Shown piece by piece: positions 1 through 4,669 of a DNA stretch of 6,033 bases. The DNA comes from Lachnoclostridium sp. UBA6475. GTDB taxonomy: Bacteria; Bacillota; Clostridia; Lachnospirales; Lachnospiraceae. The stretch covers positions 1 through 6,033 of the forward strand of contig DJNB01000255.1 of NCBI GenBank assembly GCA_002435545.1, written 5' to 3'. The translations under genes were made by a program, and so were the position numbers. The first letter of the stretch is position 1. Each line of letters begins with the position of its first letter. The notes below the pieces were generated by a model. It saw only the letters and a list, made by a program, of their open reading frames with translations, was not told where the DNA came from and searched no databases.

Positions 1-60
1 CACCTGCTGATCACTCAAACTAAAAATAATTTATGAAACGCACTCTTTCTAGCACTTTTC

Positions 61-810
61 CTATTCAATCCCATATAATTCCTTAAGAATATGTATGCCT
101 TCATCTTTTCCAAATGATATTCCAATTTGTTCAAGCGGCAATCTCTCATTCATAATAGCTTTCAAAAAATCCGTTATACTATCATGTACCAGACCTTCGG
201 TTTGAACAACTGAATCATTGGTAACTATCCGCAACAGTCGAAACACATCATATTTATGTTTTTTTAAATCCCTCTCATTAACATGTTCGCCCTTCTCTTT
301 TCGATCCCTCAAATCCAGCCACGCAAACATTTTGAACGGAATTAAATATTCTGGTGCAAGAACACTAATTCCATCCATAACAAACCTTCCTTGCATCATA
401 AATTTATAGAAATCATCATTTAATAATATCGCAGATAAACTTGAAGTATCATCATCAATATGAACAGGTATAATACCTTCATCTATCGCCAAGTGATATC
501 CCGGTTTTCTTGAAAACAATTCTATCATAACCGGATACCCCTGCTTCGGTTCCGTGAATCTATAAAAATGCATTTTGTCACTATTTTTCCATCCGCAGCG
601 ATACCCCGCTTCTTTGATATATTCCCAGAATGTCTTTGCAAATTCTTGATATTTATCCTCCATCACTAAAATCATATCAATATCTTTTGTTGCACGAAAA
701 TCCAGATTCTGTTTCCCCATCAAAATATCACACGCCGTTCCTCCGATGATCGTATAGCAATCCTCATAACCTTTAAATGCTTCCCTTAAAACTTCCAGCC
801 CTGTTACCAT
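61..810 (-). CDS. AbiEii-like nucleotidyltransferase, putative toxin of a type IV toxin-antitoxin pair
   Basis: The 249-residue protein has the start of a nucleotidyltransferase fold: a GG pair (residues 23-24, IIGGTACD), then RATKDIDMIL with the metal-binding DxD at D43/D45. E97 in PVMIELFS is a plausible third carboxylate. The C-terminal half (residues 153-193) has PEYLIPFKMFAWLDLRDR and later KHKYDVFRLL, resembling the conserved K...RD.xDL region of AbiEii-type proteins. In that family the enzyme transfers nucleotides to a cellular target and causes reversible growth arrest; the substrate here is unknown. The ATG overlaps the upstream regulator gene by 7 nt (ATGGTAA), and a GGAGGG ribosome site lies inside that gene at 817-822, 6 nt before the ATG, so translation is probably coupled. 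The fold call is strong. The toxin role is inferred from the pairing; a housekeeping or resistance-type nucleotidyltransferase is the alternative. Confidence 0.82.
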   Translation of the reverse strand: MVTGLEVLREAFKGYEDCYTIIGGTACDILMGKQNLDFRATKDIDMILVMEDKYQEFAKTFWEYIKEAGYRCGWKNSDKMHFYRFTEPKQGYPVMIELFSRKPGYHLAIDEGIIPVHIDDDTSSLSAILLNDDFYKFMMQGRFVMDGISVLAPEYLIPFKMFAWLDLRDRKEKGEHVNERDLKKHKYDVFRLLRIVTNDSVVQTEGLVHDSITDFLKAIMNERLPLEQIGISFGKDEGIHILKELYGIE

Positions 811-1769
811 CTGTATCCCTCCATAACTTCTTCAATCTGCATTTCCACACGCTCATCATCTACATCTTTGAGGCTTTGCACCAATGACACTACATCCACC
901 ATGTCATCCATCATATAAGCAGAGGGATTATATTTCCATAATTCAATCTCCACATAATCATTGCCAAGCACAAATTGCGGTTGAACAATAGCCTCCTGTG
1001 GAATTTCCTTTAATCGCTTTTTATCCATTGCATAAACCATGCATTTGGGGTCATTCAGCATACTCTTTTTCGCTAATGCTGTTTCTCCAGCCATAGGTAA
1101 TGTCACATTATAAAATTGGGAACTTACATATATTTTCTTTTGAACCGGCGACTGTAAATATTTGCATGAGAGTTGATACAATTCTCTGCCACAAGCTACC
1201 GCCTCAATCATTTTATGTGTTCCGTCTCTGCGGGCAACCAGCAAACCAAGTTCCTGTAACTCCTGAACCGCTCTGCTGACATTCATCGCTGACATATTAA
1301 GACATTTTGCAATCTCCGATTGGCTCTTTTCTTCCCTCTTCTTTTGATAGATAAAATAAAGAAGCAAAAACTGGGTCATTGCTGGAATTTTGCCGCTTTT
1401 CTCTTTCTTTTCTGCTCTCATGCAAAATTCCCTTAAACTCATTCCAAACTCCGGCACAAAAATTTGCGAATTTGGCACAATAAAAGAAATTCGGTTTTTA
1501 ATCAAGGCATTTCTTTGATAAGAAGAAATTGTATCAAGCCATAATACAACCGGCATCTTTGCATATTTTTCTATTTTTTTTATTTCTTTTTCAAAAGAAG
1601 TCACATTAAAATAACCCGATTCATTCTTCATCAATATACTTTGTCTCTCACCAAGCGAAAGCATATAATACTCTCTCTTGTTTCGCAAATAAAGAGGCAA
1701 TTGGAGCTTACCGTCCCAGTTTTCAATTTTGACATTTACTCCAAAAATGTCAGACAAATATTTTTTCAT
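804..1769 (-). CDS. Winged-helix regulator, AbiEi-like putative antitoxin
   Basis: This 321-residue protein has three parts. Residues 1-125 form an alpha/beta region (LPLYLRNKREYYML; MPVVLWLDTISSYQRNALI; ISFIVPNSQIFVPEFG). Residues 130-190 form a MarR-like winged helix, with the helix-turn-helix at about 149-176 (SQSEIAKCLNMSAMNVSRAV). The C-terminal region contains LPMAGETALA (224-233), like the S.ESALA-type motif of AbiEi C-terminal domains. In known AbiE systems this protein is both the antitoxin and the operon repressor. The gene lies directly before the nucleotidyltransferase and overlaps it by 7 nt. The ATG is preceded by AAAAGGT (1776-1782), 6 nt away. A strong promoter with an internal inverted repeat precedes it, consistent with autoregulation. 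Base composition is very AT-rich: 1561-1620 has 13 G or C in 60. The DNA-binding call is firm; the antitoxin role is inferred from context. Confidence 0.8.
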   Translation of the reverse strand: MKKYLSDIFGVNVKIENWDGKLQLPLYLRNKREYYMLSLGERQSILMKNESGYFNVTSFEKEIKKIEKYAKMPVVLWLDTISSYQRNALIKNRISFIVPNSQIFVPEFGMSLREFCMRAEKKEKSGKIPAMTQFLLLYFIYQKKREEKSQSEIAKCLNMSAMNVSRAVQELQELGLLVARRDGTHKMIEAVACGRELYQLSCKYLQSPVQKKIYVSSQFYNVTLPMAGETALAKKSMLNDPKCMVYAMDKKRLKEIPQEAIVQPQFVLGNDYVEIELWKYNPSAYMMDDMVDVVSLVQSLKDVDDERVEMQIEEVMEGYRW

Positions 1770-1796
1770 ACATACACCTTTTAACTTTTTTATTTT

Positions 1797-1825
1797 ATCA
1801 TAACATTCTTTTTGTTATAATTCAA
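1797..1825 (-). promoter_or_regulatory. Sigma-A promoter of the AbiE-like cassette
   Basis: On the minus strand, TTGAAT (-35, 1820-1825) is separated by exactly 17 nt from TATGAT (-10, 1797-1802). A TG dinucleotide sits one base before the -10, making an extended -10. Transcription should start near 1790, leaving a leader of about 20 nt that just fits the ribosome site at 1776-1782. It lies between the flavodoxin stop and the regulator start, so the cassette can be transcribed independently of the upstream genes. Confidence 0.72.
1800..1818. promoter_or_regulatory. Inverted repeat inside the promoter, candidate operator
   Basis: ATAACA (1800-1805) and TGTTAT (1813-1818) are perfect 6-bp inverted arms around a 7-bp centre. 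The repeat overlaps the -10 element and fills most of the -35/-10 spacer, so a dimer bound here would block RNA polymerase. This is where an autorepressor such as the AbiEi-like protein would be expected to bind. The arms are short and AT-rich, so chance is possible. Confidence 0.45.
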
Positions 1826-1840
1826 TATTTTTGTTAAAAT
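1809..1840. repeat. 13-bp near-identical direct repeat in the control region
   Basis: TTTTTGTTATAAT (1809-1821) recurs as TTTTTGTTAAAAT (1828-1840), 12 of 13 bases matching, offset 19 bp (close to two helical turns). The first copy contains the TGTTAT arm of the candidate operator; the second lies just upstream of the -35. Spacing near two turns would place two bound proteins on the same DNA face. Low sequence complexity tempers the call. Confidence 0.45.
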
Positions 1841-1855
1841 AATGCTGTATTTTAA
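1834..1855. repeat. Perfect 8-bp AT-only inverted repeat between the flavodoxin gene and the AbiE-like cassette
   Basis: TTAAAATA (1834-1841) pairs with TATTTTAA (1848-1855) around a 6-nt loop. It lies about 20 nt beyond the flavodoxin stop and just upstream of the AbiE-like promoter. The stem has no G:C pairs, and on the minus strand it is followed by CAAAAATATTG rather than a U-tract, so it is a poor intrinsic terminator. It could be an accessory operator half or simply AT-rich sequence. Confidence 0.35.
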
Positions 1856-1875
1856 GATGCCTAACTTTCTCCCCA

Positions 1876-2451
1876 TTATTTCATTTTCTTCTTTACCCAT
1901 TTTGCCACACCGGCTGCGGAAGAATCCGTAAGATCCGCTCCGCTTTGCACCTTTGCGCCCTTCGCCGACGCTCTTATTCCTTTCATGCTTCCGGAGATAC
2001 CACTTCCTCCACTGGTACAAAATGGCACGATCTTTTTCCCTTTCAGGTTATATTTTTCCAAGAAGGTACGAATAATCATAGGCTCTTTTCCCCACCAGAT
2101 CGGATATCCAACAAAGATCACATCATAACTGCGGATATTTTTCACCGTGCCTTTTACTTTCGGGCGGACACTTTCATCATGTTGCTCTTTATTGGCTCTG
2201 CAATCATCGTTGTCGTAGTTCAGATCTGCCTCTGTATACGGATCTTCAGCTTTGATCTCATAGAGTTTTCCTTTCGCCGCCTTCTTAATCTTTGACGCTG
2301 CACTTTTTGTCGTCCCGGTCGCAGAAAAATAAGCAACCAAAACCTTTTTCTGTTTCGCCTGTACATTGCTGTCTGCCATTGGAAATACCATGCTGGCAAG
2401 CAAGGCAGCTACCAATACGACATTCATCCATAGAATACTTTTTTTGTTCAT
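1876..2451 (-). CDS. Exported flavodoxin with a Sec signal peptide
   Basis: From ATG 2451 the protein has 191 residues. Residues 1-32 form a signal peptide: a basic MNKK start, a hydrophobic core (ILWMNVVLVAALLASMVF) and a likely signal-peptidase I site after NVQA. There is no lipobox cysteine and no twin arginine. The mature part is a flavodoxin: strand KVLVAYFSATGTT with the FMN phosphate loop (SATGTT, 43-48), then VIFVGYPIWWGKEP (111-124) whose tryptophans suit isoalloxazine stacking, and IVPFCTSGGSGISGS (141-155), typical of the flavodoxin_4-like group. Flavodoxins carry one or two electrons on FMN; here the location would be outside the membrane. The start overlaps the preceding 13-codon frame by ATGA. 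Redox partners are not in the window. A GTG at 2460 would add three residues but is less likely. Confidence 0.87.
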   Translation of the reverse strand: MNKKSILWMNVVLVAALLASMVFPMADSNVQAKQKKVLVAYFSATGTTKSAASKIKKAAKGKLYEIKAEDPYTEADLNYDNDDCRANKEQHDESVRPKVKGTVKNIRSYDVIFVGYPIWWGKEPMIIRTFLEKYNLKGKKIVPFCTSGGSGISGSMKGIRASAKGAKVQSGADLTDSSAAGVAKWVKKKMK

Positions 2452-2489
2452 TTTGTCCACTCCAATCTTAAAATGTAATTTCTATTCAT
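2448..2489 (-). CDS. 13-residue coupling or leader frame before the flavodoxin gene
   Basis: An ATG at 2489 opens a 13-codon frame, MNRNYILRLEWTK, ending in a TGA that overlaps the flavodoxin ATG (ATGA). It has its own ribosome site, AAAGGAG, with 7 nt between the GGAG and the ATG. The start also shares a base with the stop of the 57-aa gene upstream (TGATG). The flavodoxin ribosome site lies within it. The arrangement suggests a translational relay from the membrane-protein gene to the flavodoxin; the peptide itself may have no function. It is also short enough to be chance. Confidence 0.33.
   Translation of the reverse strand: MNRNYILRLEWTK
2458..2463 (-). promoter_or_regulatory. Ribosome site that decides the flavodoxin start
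   Basis: On the minus strand GGAG (2460-2463) lies 8 nt before the ATG at 2451 but overlaps the GTG at 2458-2460. A ribosome cannot use the site for the GTG, so the ATG is the better start and the protein begins MNKKS. Confidence 0.65.
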
Positions 2490-2662
2490 CAAACTTCTCC
2501 TTTGTCTTTTAATTCTACTCTTTCTTTAATAAGCGCAATTACTCCGATTCCTAACAAACATGCACTGCTCAATATTTTGTACTGCTCAAAAAAATGATTT
2601 GCTACTATACCACTAACACACAAAACAAACAAAGCAATGTTGCATATTGTCTTTACCTTCAT
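2489..2662 (-). CDS. Small two-helix membrane protein, 57 aa, function unknown
   Basis: A 57-codon frame starts at ATG 2662 with a strong GAGGTG ribosome site (2671-2676) 8 nt upstream. The protein begins MKVKTICNIALFVLC and has two hydrophobic stretches, about residues 5-22 and 30-46 (ILSSACLLGIGVIALIK), joined by a short polar loop (ANHFFEQY). It ends in a charged tail (KERVELKDKGEV). The likely topology is both ends in the cytoplasm. I do not recognise a family. It begins 66 nt after the stop of the CdaA-like gene with no clear terminator between, and its stop overlaps the next start, so it probably belongs to the same transcript as the flavodoxin. The ribosome site, hydrophobic pattern and junctions make it likely to be real despite its size. 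Confidence 0.7.
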   Translation of the reverse strand: MKVKTICNIALFVLCVSGIVANHFFEQYKILSSACLLGIGVIALIKERVELKDKGEV

Positions 2663-2728
2663 TCTGAAATCACCTCACAAACTTTCACAATCTATATTCT
2701 TAAATGAATCTCTCACCCTCTGCTTTGT

Positions 2729-3025
2729 TTACGCGAAAACTTTCCACATGACGAAAATTATTACAATTGCTGTAATTCCGATCACCATTGCATTCTGGAA
2801 GATCCATAACAGTACATTCATTCCCAGGATCACCGCGATCAGCCATACAATGAACAAAACTACAATTCCTTTCATCAACGCCCATGCACGGGTATCTTTG
2901 ATCCAGATAATGATATGATAAACAGCAAATGCAATGATAAGCATCTCAATAATATCTATTATATTAATTGCGGGCATCGTAAGCCATGCCACATAATCTT
3001 TGAAAAAACTTCGTATCATTTCCAT
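2729..3025 (-). CDS. CdaA membrane-domain-only protein (diadenylate cyclase paralogue without the catalytic domain)
   Basis: The 98-residue protein matches the N-terminal membrane domain of the c-di-AMP synthase CdaA. Residues 21-91 follow the family pattern: IDIIEMLIIAFAVYHIIIWI (TM1), then the TRAWALMKGIVV loop and start of TM2 (CdaA: TKAVQLLKGIVV), LGMNVLLWIF, and VIGITAIVIIF (TM3). In CdaA the IIF is followed directly by QPELRRALE and then the DAC domain with DGA and RHR motifs. Here IIF is followed by VMWKVFA and a stop. No DAC remnant is visible in the following DNA, which encodes an unrelated small gene. In the family this domain anchors and oligomerises CdaA and contacts the regulator CdaR. 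The start has AGGAG 10 nt upstream and lies 33 nt after the preceding gene. It cannot make c-di-AMP itself; a modulator or scaffold role is inference. A decayed duplicate is the alternative. Confidence 0.8.
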   Translation of the reverse strand: MEMIRSFFKDYVAWLTMPAINIIDIIEMLIIAFAVYHIIIWIKDTRAWALMKGIVVLFIVWLIAVILGMNVLLWIFQNAMVIGITAIVIIFVMWKVFA

Positions 3026-3058
3026 ACGTGCTCATCTCCTGCCTGCCTGTTTTCGGCT

Positions 3059-4072
3059 TTATTTATGGTCAGAATTCATATCTTCTTCCAACACTTTTTC
3101 GATTTCTTCCTTCAGATCGATCATTCCCTCATCGCGATCTTCTTCAATCCTTGTCACCGTCATGTCTCCCGGTGCTACTTTCACCTTTGGTACTGCTTTT
3201 ACATAATATAGATAATCTTCATCTTCAAACTGCAGTTTATGCACGCCGGTATAATCCAATGTCATACGGAAAAACTGTATCAGATAGGATATAACCGCAG
3301 TCAGTGCCATCCCCAGCAGCAGTTTCATAAGATCCGTATCAATGTTCCAAAACGCATCCCCGGCAATAACGCCCGCCATACCTGCGACAAGTCCGACAAA
3401 AATCCCGATCTGGGAAGCATGACTGAACCGTCCGCGGCGGAGCAAAAATACCAGTACATAAACGATCACAAAGGTAAGCATATAAAGCAGCATCTCCTTA
3501 TTATCAAGAAGAAACCGAATACAATACTGCAATCCCTCCAGCGTATTTCCGGTATCTACCGTATTTTGTGAGATCATATAATAATTCTCAATCGCTAACA
3601 GAATGTATCTTACAAATACCCCTGCCAGACACGCCGGAATCATCGCAAGATTTAAAAACAATGCGGCTGCGATCGGCACGGCAAATACAACGTTTAACGG
3701 CCAAAGTGCCGGGATCAGAAGAACCAGATAACTCTGACTCTTTGCATATCTGCCAAACAGCAGAAAATAAATCAGTATAACAAATAAAAAACATGCTGCT
3801 ACCAGATAAGAAACCGCTGAAATTTCAAGTGCCGCAAGTACTGCCGCAAAGAAAATGATAACCGTATCCGGTACAAACCCACTGACCAGCGCCAGGATAA
3901 CGGACAATGGAAGTCCATATTCCCGCAGTTCTTTTGAAAACGGAAGCTGGTACAAAATAACACTATAAAGGATCAAACTGATCACTATTTTCAATACGGA
4001 ACGGACAACCCGATAATTTTTTTCATAAAATTCTTTACATCTGGTCTTTAAAACCAGCAATGCCATCATCAT
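3059..4072 (-). CDS. Polytopic membrane protein with an acidic cytoplasmic tail, function unknown
   Basis: The 337-residue protein has roughly nine or ten predicted membrane segments between residues 24 and 268 (for example SVLKIVISLILYSVILY, VIIFFAAVLAALEI, MLLYMLTFVIVYVLVFLL, IGIFVGLVAGMAGVIAG). It ends in a soluble tail of about 70 residues, with HKLQFEDEDYLYYVKAVPK followed by a very acidic helix (DLKEEIEKVLEEDM). I believe similar proteins occur in Lachnospiraceae as uncharacterised membrane proteins, but I cannot name a family or reaction. No nucleotide-binding or transporter signature is evident. It starts with ATGATGATG; the first ATG overlaps the upstream stop (ATGA) and has AAGGAGG 10 nt away. 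Tight linkage to the 141-aa gene and the CdaA-like gene suggests a joint membrane complex. Confidence 0.85.
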   Translation of the reverse strand: MMMALLVLKTRCKEFYEKNYRVVRSVLKIVISLILYSVILYQLPFSKELREYGLPLSVILALVSGFVPDTVIIFFAAVLAALEISAVSYLVAACFLFVILIYFLLFGRYAKSQSYLVLLIPALWPLNVVFAVPIAAALFLNLAMIPACLAGVFVRYILLAIENYYMISQNTVDTGNTLEGLQYCIRFLLDNKEMLLYMLTFVIVYVLVFLLRRGRFSHASQIGIFVGLVAGMAGVIAGDAFWNIDTDLMKLLLGMALTAVISYLIQFFRMTLDYTGVHKLQFEDEDYLYYVKAVPKVKVAPGDMTVTRIEEDRDEGMIDLKEEIEKVLEEDMNSDHK

Positions 4073-4494
4073 AAATTCCGTTCCTCCTTATTACCATTTT
4101 CGATTTCTTCCTGCTCATAATACTGAATCAGTTCCTGTAAAACAAGATAATACTCTTTGACACGCTTTTTTGAGGATTCGTACTGAACCGAAGCAACACT
4201 TACCGTCACAAAAGAAAACAGTCCCAAAAGCAGGATATAAATGACAAGATAGGTGCGCCCGATACTGATATAATCGAGTTCCAGAGCATTTGTGATCAGA
4301 TATTCCATATTATATAATCCGGCGATCACAGCGATCAACACAAGCGCACATGTCACACAGACAAGGGTCTTTAAGATCTGCAGCCGTATATAATCCATTT
4401 TATAATATTTCGTTCTCGCAAAGTCCTGTTTTCCCTCATGTGTCTCATACTCCGCAAGACGTACCATCAGCCTTACTTTTTGTTCGCTTACCAT
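4069..4494 (-). CDS. Two-TM membrane protein with cytoplasmic helical ends, function unknown
   Basis: The 141-residue protein has a polar N-terminus (MVSEQKVRLMVRLAEYE) and a DYIRLQ segment just before TM1 (about 39-61, ILKTLVCVTCALVLIAVIAGLY). TM2 is about 80-102, followed by a charged helical tail (YESSKKRVKEYYLVLQELI) with coiled-coil character. Both ends should face the cytoplasm. I recall similar unnamed proteins in Lachnospiraceae but no experimental function. A GGAG site lies 5 nt before the ATG. It is the first gene after the promoter at 4550-4577, and its stop overlaps the start of the 337-aa gene (ATGA), implying coupled synthesis and probably a shared complex. Confidence 0.85.
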   Translation of the reverse strand: MVSEQKVRLMVRLAEYETHEGKQDFARTKYYKMDYIRLQILKTLVCVTCALVLIAVIAGLYNMEYLITNALELDYISIGRTYLVIYILLLGLFSFVTVSVASVQYESSKKRVKEYYLVLQELIQYYEQEEIENGNKEERNL

Positions 4495-4549
4495 ATATAC
4501 TCCACTTCTTTGTCATAAAATCGTCAGATAGCAGTACTACCTATATATA

Positions 4550-4577
4550 ATTATAACAAAATATCCATTCTGCGCAA
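4550..4577 (-). promoter_or_regulatory. Extended -10 promoter for the membrane-protein operon
   Basis: On the minus strand a consensus TATAAT (4550-4555) is preceded by TG one base upstream (TGTTATAAT), a strong extended -10. The -35 is weak: TTGCGC (4572-4577, 16-nt spacer), or TTGTTG (4575-4580) with a long 19-nt spacer. Transcription should start near 4543, giving a leader of about 49 nt before the ATG at 4494, too short for a known c-di-AMP riboswitch. Confidence 0.6.
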
Positions 4578-4623
4578 CAAAAAAATTATTAAAAATTGTT
4601 AACTATTATGGATCAATGTGCAG

Positions 4624-4666
4624 AAAGCAGTGAATCGTCGTGTCTGAACACAGGAAACACTGCTTT
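4624..4666 (-). terminator. Stem-loop directly after the antiporter gene, possible weak terminator
   Basis: Perfect 9-bp arms AAAGCAGTG (4624-4632) and CACTGCTTT (4658-4666) flank 25 nt, which contain a smaller hairpin GTGT-CTGA-ACAC (4640-4651). The structure begins 3 nt after the antiporter stop, as a terminator or 3'-end stabiliser would. No run of U follows the 3' arm on the minus strand, so efficient intrinsic termination is doubtful. Confidence 0.42.
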
Positions 4667-4669
4667 GCT

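Noticed and set aside
1..60. Terminator search downstream of the nucleotidyltransferase gene
   Set aside because: No stem followed by a T-run on the minus strand could be found; the transcript end probably lies outside the window.
1814..1821. A plus-strand extended -10 (TGTTATAAT) that could drive antisense or divergent transcription
   Set aside because: No acceptable -35 lies 16-18 nt upstream on that strand and no plus-strand gene follows; the motif is explained by the AT-rich direct repeat.
1790..2020. A 76-codon minus-strand frame overlapping the flavodoxin 3' end and the AbiE-like promoter
   Set aside because: It is in a shifted frame within the flavodoxin gene and runs through a promoter region; its composition (basic, repetitive, ending in AT-rich codons) is that of a shadow frame.
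2458..2460. GTG at 2460 as the flavodoxin start
   Set aside because: It overlaps the only good ribosome site (GGAG, 2460-2463), which is correctly spaced for the ATG at 2451.
2663..2760. Possibility that the CdaA-like gene is a full-length cyclase broken by a recent frameshift
   Set aside because: I read the other frames beyond the IIF codon and found neither the QPELR linker nor any DAC motif (DGA, RHR); the DNA instead leads to the ribosome site of the 57-aa gene. Truncation appears old or original.
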